Of a stretch of DNA of 46,595 nt, positions 31,891 through 43,534 are shown one piece after another. A program made the translations under genes and the position numbers. This DNA comes from Candidatus Dormiibacterota bacterium (lineage in GTDB: Bacteria > Chloroflexota > Dormibacteria > Aeolococcales > Aeolococcaceae): NCBI GenBank assembly GCA_003132525.1, contig PKXZ01000016.1, positions 1 through 46,595 on the forward strand, in the 5' to 3' direction. The notes under the pieces were generated by a model that ran no database searches, was not told the DNA's origin, and saw nothing but the letters and a program-made list of their open reading frames with translations. The stretch's first letter is position 1. Every line of letters starts with the position of its first letter.

Positions 31891-33137
31891 ACCTCCCCCG
31901 ACCGCGCCCGGAAGTCGTACGCAACGCGGCCGTCCCTGACCACAAGGCGGATGTGACCGGGGTCCGCGAGGGTGTCGATGTCCGCCAGCGGGTCGCCGCG
32001 AACCGCGACCACGTCGGCGAGCTTGCCGGCAGCGAGGGTTCCGAGGTCGGAGCGGCGAAGCAGCTCGGCCGGCACACGCGTCGAGGCCTCGATTGCCTGC
32101 ATCGGGGTCATCCCGCAGCGAACCATCTCGCCAAGCTCCCGGAGGTTCTTTCCATGCGGCCCCACCGCCGCGTCGGTGCCCATCGCGATCTTCACGCCGG
32201 ATGCAATCGCGGCTGAGACGGCCGCTCGATGCAGCGAACGGATCCGTTCGGCCTTCGCGATCATCTCCGGCGGGAGGCCGCCGCTGGTCCTGGCTCCTTC
32301 GATCACATCGCCCGGCGCAACCAGCGTGGGTACCAGGTACGCGCCCTTCTCCTTCATGAGCGCGATGGCCTCCTCGTCGAGGAGGCATCCGTGCTCGATG
32401 CTCGTGACCCCGGCGAGGAGTGCGTTGCGAATCCCCGCCGGTGACATGGCGTGAGCCATGACACGCTTGCCGACAACGGCGGCTTCCTCCACGGCGGTTC
32501 GGATCTCATCGATCGAGAACTGCGCGTGGTCGGGGAGATCGCCGGCGCTGAGCACGCCGCCGCTCGTGCAGAGCTTGATCCAGTCCGCGCCGGCCTGAAG
32601 CACCTGGCGAACCTTGCGGCGCATGTCGTCGACCCCGTCGACGACGCCGTGGGGCACGTCGACATTCATGGTCATCCCGAGGCGCGCGCCGCACGGCATC
32701 AGGTCGTCACCGTGGCCGCCGGTCTGGCTCAGCAGGCTGATCGCCAGCTCCATTCGCGGCGCCGGGAAATACCCGGCCTCGGCGGCGAGGCGGACGCCCA
32801 CCGGGGTATGGCCGGCGTCGCGGACTGTCGTGACCCCCGCCGCGAGGGTGCGCGCGCTGTTGGGGATCGAATTGAGCAGCGCCAGCGACGCCGGGGTCAT
32901 CAGGATGCGCACGAGGTTGGTGCCCGACGACGCCAAGTGGACGTGCATGTCCATGAACCCCGGAAGCAGCGTGAGATCGTCGTCCTCGAGCACCTCTGCG
33001 TCCGCGGGAATCGTCAACGACGAACGCTCGCCCGCGGCCATGATCTCACCGTCCTCGATGACCACGGCGGCGCGCTCCAGCGGGTCGCGCCCGGTACCGT
33101 CGATGAGTCGCTCGGCGACGATGACGAGTGCTGGCAC
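31851..33137 (-). CDS. Amidohydrolase family protein (imidazolonepropionase/prolidase-like)
   Basis: 428 residues; GTG start with GGAGG six bases upstream. The metal-site residues appear in order: GFMDMHVHLASSG (HxH), KLCTSGGVLSAGD (bridging Lys), VMAHAMSPAG and SIEHGCLLD (two His), and MGTDAAVGPHG (Asp). This matches the metal-dependent amidohydrolases that include imidazolonepropionase-like, Xaa-Pro and mycotoxin-cleaving enzymes. Substrate unknown. It overlaps the convergent molybdopterin-binding-like gene by 40 bases and lies between CO dehydrogenase accessory genes without an obvious link to them. Confidence 0.88.
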   Translation of the reverse strand: MPALVIVAERLIDGTGRDPLERAAVVIEDGEIMAAGERSSLTIPADAEVLEDDDLTLLPGFMDMHVHLASSGTNLVRILMTPASLALLNSIPNSARTLAAGVTTVRDAGHTPVGVRLAAEAGYFPAPRMELAISLLSQTGGHGDDLMPCGARLGMTMNVDVPHGVVDGVDDMRRKVRQVLQAGADWIKLCTSGGVLSAGDLPDHAQFSIDEIRTAVEEAAVVGKRVMAHAMSPAGIRNALLAGVTSIEHGCLLDEEAIALMKEKGAYLVPTLVAPGDVIEGARTSGGLPPEMIAKAERIRSLHRAAVSAAIASGVKIAMGTDAAVGPHGKNLRELGEMVRCGMTPMQAIEASTRVPAELLRRSDLGTLAAGKLADVVAVRGDPLADIDTLADPGHIRLVVRDGRVAYDFRARSGEVQSSSVSWPRAAS

Positions 33138-33185
33138 CTCACACCTCCGGTATCGCGAACTGGACCGCCCGAGGCTAGCAGAGCG

Positions 33186-33788
33186 TCAGGCTGGGTCCGC
33201 GGTGAGGCGTTCGAAGTCCTCGCGGGTGTCGATGTCGATCGGGTGGCCTCCCGGTCTGTCGGCCGCGACTGCCGCCACCAGTTCCGGGTGAGCGCGAACC
33301 AGAGCCCGGCAGCCGACGTCTCCCGTAAGCGCGTCGATGTCGCCCCAGAGCTCGCGGGCGAGAACCACCGGTGGGTGGAGCAAACCGTCGAAACTCAGGG
33401 CGGCCGCCGGAAGCCCGGAGGCGACCTGGGTCTCGAGGAGCCGGTTGATCATCTCGGCACTGAGATCGGGCTGGTCGCCGAGGATGACCACGGCCCGAGA
33501 CACGTCGGCGGCGAGGCTGACGATCCCGGCCTTCAGCGATGTGCTCATCCCCTCGGCATGGTCGGGATTGACGACGACACGAGCACGGCCGAGACGCACC
33601 GCCCGCCTGATCTCATCGGCGTGTGCTCCAAGGACCACCACCACCTCATCGAGCCGCGAGTCGCATGCGGCGGCGAGCGCTGTCTCGAGGAGGGGCCGGC
33701 CCCGCACCGGAAGCAGCTGCTTCGGCTCGCCCATCCGTCGTGACGCCCCAGCGGCGAGGATGACCCCCGCCGACCTCGACGCGACCAC
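33186..33788 (-). CDS. MocA/MobA-like nucleotidyltransferase (probable molybdopterin cytidylyltransferase)
   Basis: 200 residues. Nucleotide-binding start GVILAAGASRRMGEPKQLLPVRG, then VVILGDQPDLSAEM (metal-binding D of GDQPD) and a conserved C-terminal GGHPIDIDTREDFERL. The GEPKQLLPVRGRPLLE pattern is that of MocA enzymes, which make molybdopterin cytosine dinucleotide, the cofactor form used by CO dehydrogenase, rather than MobA, which makes the guanine form. It abuts the XdhC-YHS gene, last in the coxMSL transcript direction. A separate MobA is at 43.8 kb. Confidence 0.85.
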   Translation of the reverse strand: MVASRSAGVILAAGASRRMGEPKQLLPVRGRPLLETALAAACDSRLDEVVVVLGAHADEIRRAVRLGRARVVVNPDHAEGMSTSLKAGIVSLAADVSRAVVILGDQPDLSAEMINRLLETQVASGLPAAALSFDGLLHPPVVLARELWGDIDALTGDVGCRALVRAHPELVAAVAADRPGGHPIDIDTREDFERLTADPA

Positions 33789-34759
33789 TCAGCCCGCGGT
33801 GGCTCGGAGGAACCGCGCCGGTTCTGTGGCGAATTGCTCGCGGCATCCCGAGCAGCAGAAGAAGTAGGTCTCGCCGTCATGGGTGGCGGTATGCGACGCG
33901 TCCTTGGTGTCGACAGTCATCGCACACACCGGATCGACGGCGAATGCCGCAAGCGAGGCCGGCGCCGGCACGGGGTTCGCAGTCCTGCGTTCGTGCCGCA
34001 GGGCCACCAGCTCCGCGAGCGCATGGAGCGCGATCTCCTCCTGCGCCCCCGCGCGCCGTGCTCCGGCCGGAGCACGCACCCGAGCACGCTGCTCGTCTGG
34101 CATCCCTCGGTCTCGGAGGGTGTCCAGGACGGCGGCGGAGCGGCGCTCGCTTGCAACGAGCGCAACGTCGGCATCCGCAAGGGTCAGTGCCGCCTCCAGG
34201 CCATCGTCGTCGTAATGCCCCATGGTCGCGACCACAACCCAGCAGTCCTTCTCCCCGGCAAACGCTCCGAGGTCCAGGCTGTTGAGCACACGATCCGCAC
34301 CCGGAAAGTCATCGATGGATGCACCGGGATGGACGCCGCAGGTGCGGAAACCAACGACCCGGCCGAGCTGGATGAGTGTCCGCGCAGCCGGGCTCTCGCC
34401 GATCACCACGAGCAGGGGCTTGGGGAGATGCGGGTCGATGAAGATGTCGAGCGTCCCGCCGCTCGGGCACGTCGTGGCCACAGTGAGCTCACCTCCGTTG
34501 CGGGTCTCGCCCGTGTCGGTGTCCGGACGGATGCGCACCAGCCTGGGCAAGCCATCACTCATCGCGACGAGCGCTTCGCGGCGGACGAGCGCGTCCGAGC
34601 AGCTGCCGCCGATCCATCCGTGCAGCTCGCCGTCGGCGGTGATCACGGCCTTGTCGCCGGGATGCGCCGACGTCGGCGACTCCGTGCGAACCACGGTTGC
34701 GAGTGCGCACGGACGCCCCGACGCGGCGTTCTCGGCGAGCAGGTTCACCAGTCGGTCGT

Positions 34760-37146
<2,387 letters not shown>

Positions 37147-37147
<1 letters not shown>

Positions 37148-37632
37148 CACGCTACTCCTGCGGTATTCTCGGCGGCGTTTGCGGCCGCGGCGTGCTGGAT
37201 CGCCTTGACGATGTTCATGTAGCCGGTACATCTGCAAATGTTGCCGCTGATACCCCAGCGAATCTCGTCCTCGGTGGGATGCGGGTTGGCTTCGATGAGC
37301 GCTTTTCCGACCAGCATCATGCCGGGGGTGCAGAAGCCGCACTGCAGCCCGTGTTCCGCGTGGAACCCCACCTGGATCGCGTCGAGCTTGCCGCCCGCGG
37401 CCAGACCTTCGACTGTGGTGACCTTCTTGCCGTCGAGCATCGGCGCGAGCAACGTGCAGGACTTGACCGGCCGGCCGTCGAGCAACACCGTGCAGGCGCC
37501 GCAGTTGCTGGTGTCGCACCCGATGTGCGTCCCGGTCATCCCCAACTTCGTGCGGATGAGATCGACGACGAGCGTACGCGGCTCGACGTCGACGCTTTTC
37601 TCAGTTCCATTGATCTCGAACGTCACCTTCAT
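37147..37632 (-). CDS. coxS: CO dehydrogenase small subunit CoxS, [2Fe-2S]
   Basis: 161 residues. N-terminal plant-type cluster ligands C39, C44, C47 and C59 (HIGCDTSNCGACTVLLDG, KSC) and C-terminal cluster ligands C98, C101, C133 and C135 (QCGFCTPGM, ICRCTG). It carries electrons between the Mo site of CoxL and the FAD of CoxM. ATGA overlap with coxM upstream and TGATG with coxL downstream. Confidence 0.97.
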
Positions 37633-38507
37633 GCCGCTGCTCCCTGGGCGCGATTGATCGCGGTGTGCAGGCCACGCTGCACGAAGACCCGTGCAACGTC
37701 GCGCTTGTACTCCGCACTCCCCCGGATGTCTGCCTTCGGCTCGGCTGCCTCACCCGCCAGCCGGGCCGCCTCCGCGATCACCGCATCCGTCGGCTCCTGT
37801 CCGGCGAGCGCGGCCTCAGCGGCCGTCGCTTTGATGCTGTGCGCACCGACGGCGCACAGGCCGATGCCCGCAGTTGCGATGCGGCCGTCATCACCGAGCA
37901 CAACGTGGACAGCGGCCGCCACGCTGGCAAAATCGCCGACCTTGCGTTCCAGCTTGAGATAGGTCCCTCCGGAGCGACCCGAGCCGACCGGGATCCGTAT
38001 CTCAGTCATTACCTCGTCGGCGTGCAGACCGGTGGTGAAGGGGCCTTCGAAAAAGCCGGCGGCCGGCAGCACGCGCTCGCCGCCCGCGGACTTGACGACG
38101 AACTCTGCACCAACCGCGAGCATCACCGCGCCCCAGTCACCGGCGGGATCCGCATGACAAACGGAACCGCCGACGGTTCCCATGTTACGGATGAGCGGAT
38201 CGGAGATGAGCGGCGCCGCGTCGAGAAGAACGTCGAGCGTCCCGCGCAGTTCAGTAGCACTCTCGACATCACGATGGCGAGTACGTGCGCCAATCCGCAC
38301 ATGCCCGTTTTCTCTACGAATTCCCTCGAGTCCCTCGACCCTTCCTATATCAACGACAATGACCGGAGCCGCAAATCGTAGTTTCAGTAAAGGTATCAGG
38401 CTCTGCCCTCCGGCGAGCACCTTCGCATCGTCACCGTGCTGACCCAAGAGGCTGAGCACCTCGTCAAGCGCCCCCGGCGCGATGTAGTCGAACGCGGCAG
38501 GGAACAT
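37629..38507 (-). CDS. coxM: CO dehydrogenase medium subunit CoxM, FAD-binding
   Basis: 292 residues. FAD pyrophosphate site VLAGGQSLIPLLKLR (the AGGQS loop of CoxM/XdhB flavoproteins) and the second flavin loop NMGTVGGSVCHADPAGD. The C-terminal domain runs to NRAQGAAA. First gene of the coxMSL operon, with GGAGG six bases before the ATG. It accepts electrons from CoxS and passes them on to the quinone pool, probably with CoxG. Confidence 0.96.
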   Translation of the reverse strand: MFPAAFDYIAPGALDEVLSLLGQHGDDAKVLAGGQSLIPLLKLRFAAPVIVVDIGRVEGLEGIRRENGHVRIGARTRHRDVESATELRGTLDVLLDAAPLISDPLIRNMGTVGGSVCHADPAGDWGAVMLAVGAEFVVKSAGGERVLPAAGFFEGPFTTGLHADEVMTEIRIPVGSGRSGGTYLKLERKVGDFASVAAAVHVVLGDDGRIATAGIGLCAVGAHSIKATAAEAALAGQEPTDAVIAEAARLAGEAAEPKADIRGSAEYKRDVARVFVQRGLHTAINRAQGAAA

Positions 38508-38703
38508 CCGAGACCTCCGGGATTTGACTCGATGACTCTCGAGGCAGTGTCCGGCAGTGGACAGAGGTCAAGGGTACGCCACCAAGAGAGGCGGCGAAAA
38601 CTGCCGCGCCGCCAACAGGTGACATTGGAAATACCCTTGTCCTGGCGGTGACTATGATGGTTGTCGGCATCCCGACCCCGGGTGGAGGATCAGAACTCTG
38701 ACG
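38508..38703. promoter_or_regulatory. Divergent intergenic region between coxM and moeA
   Basis: 196 bases separate the coxMSL operon from the Moco operon and must hold both promoters. Visible signals are TGTCC-GGCAGT-GGACA (38548-38563, inverted repeat), CTCGA-TGACTC-TCGAG just before it, a TATGAT -10-like hexamer at 38653-38658 for the + strand without a well-spaced -35, and a GTCGG-CATC-CCGAC hairpin before moeA. I cannot recognise a Moco riboswitch consensus. Which sites are regulatory is open. Confidence 0.45.
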
Positions 38704-39936
38704 ATGTTGACGCACGCCGCCGCCACCGAACTCGAATCAGTCGCCGGCGCGCAGCGGCGTCTGCTCGAGCAGGTTGGCGTACTCCCACCCGAGACGATCG
38801 GCCTCGACGCCGCACTCGGCCGGATCCTCGCCGAGGCGATCTCCTCGCAGACCGATCTCCCCGGCTTCGACAACTCCGCCATGGATGGGTATGCCGTGCG
38901 TGCAGCCGATATCACGCATGCTTCAGCCGGCGACCCGGTGCGCCTCCCGGTCGCCGGTGAATCGCGAGCCGGAGCGCTTCCCGGTGCACACGTCGCGGGG
39001 ACCGCGATGCGGATCATGACCGGCGCACCCATGCCTGGCGGCGCGGACACCGTGGTGCGCCAGGAGGACACCTCGCGAGACGGCGCCACCGTGCTCATCG
39101 AGGTGGCGACACCACTCGGTACCAGCGTGCGCCCGCGCGCCGCGGATATACGCGCCGGAGACACGGTGCTCGAGCCCGGCCAGCAGATGAGCAGCATCGA
39201 TATCGGCGTGGCGGCGGCGCTCGGCCACGACCGTCTCCTGGTAGGAGGACGGCCGCGCGTCGCCCTGCTCGCCACCGGGGATGAGCTGGTGCCGGCGGGA
39301 ACGCCTCCGGGTCCCGCGCAGCTCGTGGATTCCAACTCTCCAATGCTCACCGCCGCTGTTCTCGAGGCGGGTGGCGCTCCCACATTTCTTGGCATCGCTC
39401 AAGATTCGAAGGAGTCAGTGCGCGCACTCCTGGAGGCGGCGTCCTCGTCCGACCTCGTGGTGAGCAGCGCCGGCGTCAGCGTCGGTGACCACGACTGGGT
39501 CCGCGAGGTGGCCGCAGAGTTAGGGACCATGTCGACGTGGCGGGTGGCCATGCGTCCCGGCAAGCCCGTGCTGATCGGAACGCTGCGAGATGCAATCTTC
39601 ATCGGCCTGCCCGGCAACCCGGTCAGCAGCTCGGTGACGTTCGAGCTCTTCGCGCGACCGGTGATTCGCAAGATGCAGGGTGCGCACGAGCTGCACCGGC
39701 GGCGGCTGCTCGTACGGACCGGTGAGCAGCTTTCAAAACCCGCAGGGCTCGAGACCTACAGCCGCGCCGTCCTTCGAGCCTCGGAAGACGGTGGCCTGCC
39801 ACGCGCGCACAGTGCCGGCGACCAGGGTTCGTCGATGATGCATTCGCTCACTCGCGCCGACTGCCTGCTCGTGTTTCCTGCAGATCTCGAGGTCATCGCG
39901 GCCGGAACGATCGTCGAGGCGATTCCCCTGCGATGA
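38704..39936 (+). CDS. moeA: Molybdopterin molybdenumtransferase MoeA
   Basis: 410 residues. Domain order of MoeA is complete: LPGFDNSAMDGYAVRAAD in the N-terminal part, RIMTGAPMPGGADTVVRQED, then the MPT-binding domain with VALLATGDELVPAG, SSAGVSVGDHDWV and FIGLPGNPVSSSVTFE, and the small beta domain IV. It inserts molybdate into adenylylated molybdopterin, using the metal brought in by ModABC. GGAGG is 15 bases upstream of the ATG, which is far; the start could be slightly different. First gene of the Moco operon, overlapping moaA by four bases. Confidence 0.95.
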   Translation: MLTHAAATELESVAGAQRRLLEQVGVLPPETIGLDAALGRILAEAISSQTDLPGFDNSAMDGYAVRAADITHASAGDPVRLPVAGESRAGALPGAHVAGTAMRIMTGAPMPGGADTVVRQEDTSRDGATVLIEVATPLGTSVRPRAADIRAGDTVLEPGQQMSSIDIGVAAALGHDRLLVGGRPRVALLATGDELVPAGTPPGPAQLVDSNSPMLTAAVLEAGGAPTFLGIAQDSKESVRALLEAASSSDLVVSSAGVSVGDHDWVREVAAELGTMSTWRVAMRPGKPVLIGTLRDAIFIGLPGNPVSSSVTFELFARPVIRKMQGAHELHRRRLLVRTGEQLSKPAGLETYSRAVLRASEDGGLPRAHSAGDQGSSMMHSLTRADCLLVFPADLEVIAAGTIVEAIPLR

Positions 39937-40964
39937 CGGCCGTTTCCGCGCTGCCGGCGGTGCTGGCCGGTCCCGACCGGCTGGATCGCTCCCTGCGTGA
40001 CGTGCGCATCTCGGTCACCGATCGCTGCAACTTCCGCTGCCCGTACTGCATGCCGAAGGCGCGCTTTGGACCTGGACACCGGTTCCTGCCTCGCGCCGAA
40101 GCGCTCGATGCGCGCGAGATCATCCGGCTCGCAGGAGTGTTCGCATCACTCGGAGCGACCAAGATCCGCTTGACGGGCGGCGAACCGCTCCTCCGCACGG
40201 ACCTCGTCGCAATCGTTGAGGGCATTGCAAGACTCGGCGTGCCGGACATCGCGCTGACCACCAACGGCGCTCTGCTCCGCCGCTGGGCGGGCCGTCTGCG
40301 CGACGCTGGTCTCCACCGTGTCACGGTCAGCCTCGACTCCCTCGACCCGGCGGTCTTCAGCGCTATGAGTGACTCGCGGATTGGGCTCAGCGAGGTGCTC
40401 GACGGGATCGCCGCCGCGCGTGATGCGGGCCTCGAGCCCATCAAGTTGAACTGCGTGGTGCAGCGCGGCGTCAATGAGGACGGGCTCCTCGACCTCGTCG
40501 GCTTCGCGCGTCGCGAGGGACTTCGGCTGCGCTGCATCGAGTACATGGACGTCGGCGCGACCAATGGCTGGCGCCTGGCCGACGTGGTGAGCGGTGAGGA
40601 GATCCTCGAGCGCGTCGGCCGCGTATACCCGCTTCTCGAGGAGTCGTCCGCTCCGACAGCCGTTGCCCGTACATATCGATTTGCCGACGGCGCGGGTGAC
40701 CTCGGCGTGATCACATCCGTGAGCCACCCCTTCTGCGGCGACTGCACGCGGGCGCGCCTCAGCGTCGACGGCAAGCTCTACACCTGCCTCTTCGCGACCT
40801 CGGGCATCGACCTCCGCGAGCCGCTGCGGTCCGGTGCGGATGACGACACGCTGCGTCGCATCGTCGCTGATCGCTGGAAGCGTCGCGACGATCGCTACTC
40901 CGAGTTGCGCGGGCTCGGGATCGCCCAGGGTGATCGCATCGAGATGTCGTACATCGGCGGGTGA
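39933..40964 (+). CDS. moaA: GTP 3',8-cyclase MoaA (radical SAM)
   Basis: 343 residues. Radical SAM cluster ligands C32, C36 and C39 in TDRCNFRCPYCMP; GTP-side cluster in HPFCGDCTRARLSVDGKLYTCLF; GGEPLLRTDL for SAM binding; and the C-terminal Gly-Gly (SYIGG) that is essential in MoaA. It performs the first step of molybdenum cofactor synthesis, making 3',8-cyclo-GTP for MoaC. Overlaps moeA (ATGA), and the moaD-moaE fusion begins three bases after its stop. Confidence 0.97.
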   Translation: MTAVSALPAVLAGPDRLDRSLRDVRISVTDRCNFRCPYCMPKARFGPGHRFLPRAEALDAREIIRLAGVFASLGATKIRLTGGEPLLRTDLVAIVEGIARLGVPDIALTTNGALLRRWAGRLRDAGLHRVTVSLDSLDPAVFSAMSDSRIGLSEVLDGIAAARDAGLEPIKLNCVVQRGVNEDGLLDLVGFARREGLRLRCIEYMDVGATNGWRLADVVSGEEILERVGRVYPLLEESSAPTAVARTYRFADGAGDLGVITSVSHPFCGDCTRARLSVDGKLYTCLFATSGIDLREPLRSGADDDTLRRIVADRWKRRDDRYSELRGLGIAQGDRIEMSYIGG

Positions 40965-40967
40965 CCG

Positions 40968-41660
40968 ATGGATGACGTCACCGTCCTCGTCTTCGGACCG
41001 CTGCGCGAGCGCGTCGGCATCGCCGAGATCCACGTCGCCGGTGGCACTGTGCAAGAGGTGTGGGACGAGCTCGTCCGACGGCATCCGGCTGCGGCGCTTG
41101 ACGCCGGATCAGTCCGTGCGGCGCGCAACCTCGGCTATTGCGAGTGGAACACCGTGGTCCACGGCGGAGACACGGTCGCGTTCATCCCTCCGGTCTCGGG
41201 CGGGAGCGACGATGACTCGCTGGTGCGGGTGTGGATCACCAACGCTCCGATCGACATCGGGGCGGTGATCGCCGGCGCCGGTACCTCGCGCGACGGCGCG
41301 GTCGCAACCTTCGTTGGCAGGGTGCGTGACCACAACGACGGGGTTGCGGTGCACCGCATGGACTACGAGGCCTACGCGGAGATGGCCGAGGCCGAGATGC
41401 GGCGCATCGGCGAGGAGCTGTTTGCACGCGGCGGGATCGGCACGATCACCATCGTGCACCGTGTGGGTGCGCTGCTCGTCGGCGACGCGAGCGTGGTCGT
41501 GGTGGTTGCGGCCCCGCATCGAGACACCGCATTCCCCGCCTGCCAGGAGGCATTGGAGATGATCAAGCGGACCGTGCCGGTGTGGAAGCGTGAGCACCGA
41601 GCCGATGGTGCGATATGGGTCGACGCCCGTCACGGAGCGGCACGCGAGGCAACCTCATGA
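40968..41660 (+). CDS. MoaD-MoaE fusion (molybdopterin synthase, MoaX-like)
   Basis: 230 residues. Residues 1-79 are MoaD (VLVFGPLRERVGI, then AFIPPVSGG at 73-79 with the Gly-Gly normally at the C terminus). MoaE begins straight after (VRVWITNAPIDIG, GAVATFVGRVRDHNDG, DYEAYAEMAEAEM, and the catalytic lysines in MIKRTVPVWKREH). In free MoaD the GG tail carries the thiocarboxylate sulfur, so it must become accessible; mycobacterial MoaX fusions are cleaved after GG. The enzyme adds the dithiolene sulfurs to cyclic pyranopterin. ATGA overlap with moaC. Confidence 0.95.
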   Translation: MDDVTVLVFGPLRERVGIAEIHVAGGTVQEVWDELVRRHPAAALDAGSVRAARNLGYCEWNTVVHGGDTVAFIPPVSGGSDDDSLVRVWITNAPIDIGAVIAGAGTSRDGAVATFVGRVRDHNDGVAVHRMDYEAYAEMAEAEMRRIGEELFARGGIGTITIVHRVGALLVGDASVVVVVAAPHRDTAFPACQEALEMIKRTVPVWKREHRADGAIWVDARHGAAREATS

Positions 41661-42151
41661 AAGAGAACCGACTCACGCATGTCGATGCAGTCGGCCGCGC
41701 GCATATGGTCGACATCAGCGACAAACCGGTGACCCAGCGCAGCGCCACCGCGCGAGGCCGCGTCAGCTGCAGCACTGAGGCCGTGGAGCGGATCGCCGCC
41801 GACAGCGTTGCCAAGGGCAGCGTCCTCGACACCGCGCGACTGGCCGGCATGATGGGCGCCAAGCGCACGTCGGACCTCATCCCTCTCTGCCATCCCCTCG
41901 CGCTCCGTCATATCGATGTCGACCTGCGCCTCGACACCTCCGAGACGCCCGGAGTTGTGATTGAGGCAACGGCGCGCGTAGAAGGCCCCACTGGCGTCGA
42001 GATGGAGGCGCTGACCGCCGTCGCGATCGCGGGTCTCACCGTCATCGACATGATCAAGGCGGTGGATCACTGGGCCACGCTCACCGACGTGACCCTGGTG
42101 CACAAGGAGGGCGGCCGGAGCGGGTCGCTCGACCGGCCGGAGACGCCCTAG
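41657..42151 (+). CDS. moaC: Cyclic pyranopterin monophosphate synthase MoaC
   Basis: 164 residues. MoaC motifs MVDISDKPVTQRSATARG, KGSVLDTARLAGMMGAKRT, LIPLCHPLALRHIDVDL (active-site CHP), VEMEALTAVAIAGLTVIDMIKA and a final HKEGGRSG. It converts the MoaA product to cyclic pyranopterin. Translationally coupled to the MoaD-MoaE fusion by ATGA. Four-base overlap with the convergent mogA-like gene. Confidence 0.97.
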   Translation: MKENRLTHVDAVGRAHMVDISDKPVTQRSATARGRVSCSTEAVERIAADSVAKGSVLDTARLAGMMGAKRTSDLIPLCHPLALRHIDVDLRLDTSETPGVVIEATARVEGPTGVEMEALTAVAIAGLTVIDMIKAVDHWATLTDVTLVHKEGGRSGSLDRPETP

Positions 42152-42660
42152 GACGCGGGACTCGACGGCTCTGGGTGCGTCGTGTCGCCTGCGAGCAGCG
42201 CGAGTGCGTGCGGCAGTGCAGGCCACACCGCGTCGAGACACTCGGCCACGGCGTTGGGACTCCCGGGCAGCGACAGCACGAGACAGTTGGTCATGACGCC
42301 GACGACCTGCCGTGAAAGCATCGCGTGAGGCGTTGACTTGAGCCCATCGTGACGCATCACCTCGGCCATCCCCGGGACCTCGTAGTCGAACATCGGCAGC
42401 AGCGCCTGCGGTGTCACATCGCGAGGGCCGATGCCGGTGCCGCCGGTGAGGATGAGCACGTCGGCGTGCTCCGCGCATCGCCGCACCGCCGCGCGAATCG
42501 ACTCGAGGTCGTCGGGCACGCTCTCACGCGCGACAACATCGGAGGGAAGCAGCGCGAATCGCGCCACGATCACGTCGCCGCTGCGGTCATCGGCGTCGAT
42601 CCCGCGGCGGCTGTCGCTCACAGTGATCTCGGCCGCGCGCCATCGATGCTCGTCATTCAC
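42148..42660 (-). CDS. Molybdopterin adenylyltransferase, MogA/MoaB family
   Basis: 170 residues. The fold signature is complete: AEITVSDSRRGIDADDRSG at the start, LILTGGTGIGPRDVTPQAL as the MPT-binding loop, and VLSLPGSPNAVAE as the second loop. It adenylylates molybdopterin before MoeA inserts molybdenum. It overlaps fdhD by four bases on the same strand (fdhD first) and lies tail to tail with moaC. The MoaB type is usual in actinobacteria. Confidence 0.93.
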   Translation of the reverse strand: MNDEHRWRAAEITVSDSRRGIDADDRSGDVIVARFALLPSDVVARESVPDDLESIRAAVRRCAEHADVLILTGGTGIGPRDVTPQALLPMFDYEVPGMAEVMRHDGLKSTPHAMLSRQVVGVMTNCLVLSLPGSPNAVAECLDAVWPALPHALALLAGDTTHPEPSSPAS

Positions 42661-43487
42661 TGGCGAATGATCCGCTCGTGGCCGGCGTAGACATTCATCT
42701 GCTCACCGCGGAGGAAGCCTATCAAGGTCATCCCCGAATCCGACGCGAGCTCGACGGCGAGGCTGGACGGCGCGGAAATGGCTGCCAGCAAAGGAATCCC
42801 GGCCATCAGCGCCTTCTGCGTCAACTCGAAGCTGGCGCGGCCGGACGCGAGGATCATGTGCGATCGTAGCGGCAATCGCCCCTGTGTCGCCGCCCATCCG
42901 ACCACCTTGTCGAAGGCGTTGTGCCGGCCGACGTCCTCGCGGAGACAGAGCAGCGATCCTGTGCTGTCGAAGAGCGCCGCAGCATGCAGTCCACCGGTGC
43001 GGGAGAACTGTCGCTGCGCCGAACGCTGGACGGCGGGAAGGCTGAAGAGAAGTGCCGGCGAAACACGAAGCGGATCGTCGACGACGTTGTAGGCCGACGT
43101 GGTACGGACCGCTTCGATGCTCGCCTTGCCGCACATGCCGCATGACGAGGTCATGTAGAAGCCACGCGGCGTCACCTCGCGAGCTGGCGCGGCTGCGGCG
43201 AGCGTGACCTCGACGATGTTGAGCTCCCCGGTCGCGGCCGCGGCGTCGGGGCACATCCGCATCGACGCGATCTCATTCGCCTCGCGAACGATGCCCTCGG
43301 TGATCAGGAACCCGGCGACGAGGTCGAAGTCGTCCCCGGGGGTGCGCATGGTGACCGAGAGCGAGACGTCCCCGATCCGGATCTCGAGTGGCTCCTCGGT
43401 GCTGACGTCGTCACTCCGCCATGTCACGGCGCCACCGGCCGCAACCTGCATCACACGTCTGTGGCGCACGGTCATACGGACCACCAT
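42657..43487 (-). CDS. fdhD: FdhD, Moco sulfurtransferase
   Basis: 276 residues (ATG 43475 is an alternative start). FdhD motifs include EEPLEIRIGD, FYMTSSCGMCGKASIEAV with the CGMC pair that passes sulfur, LREDVGRHNAFDKVVGWA, and ASGRASFELTQKALMAGIP. It carries sulfur to the Mo atom of formate dehydrogenase-type enzymes. No formate dehydrogenase is in this window, so its client is elsewhere or it serves a different Mo enzyme. Confidence 0.95.
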   Translation of the reverse strand: MVVRMTVRHRRVMQVAAGGAVTWRSDDVSTEEPLEIRIGDVSLSVTMRTPGDDFDLVAGFLITEGIVREANEIASMRMCPDAAAATGELNIVEVTLAAAAPAREVTPRGFYMTSSCGMCGKASIEAVRTTSAYNVVDDPLRVSPALLFSLPAVQRSAQRQFSRTGGLHAAALFDSTGSLLCLREDVGRHNAFDKVVGWAATQGRLPLRSHMILASGRASFELTQKALMAGIPLLAAISAPSSLAVELASDSGMTLIGFLRGEQMNVYAGHERIIRQ

Positions 43488-43534
43488 AGCGGCGTCCCCA
43501 CGCTCGATGGTGCCCGGACGACATCATTGGTTCC

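Noticed and set aside
37148-37519. N-terminal extension of coxL in the ORF track
   Set aside because: It is the out-of-frame reading of coxS. CoxL homology starts at ATG 37147, which overlaps the coxS stop.
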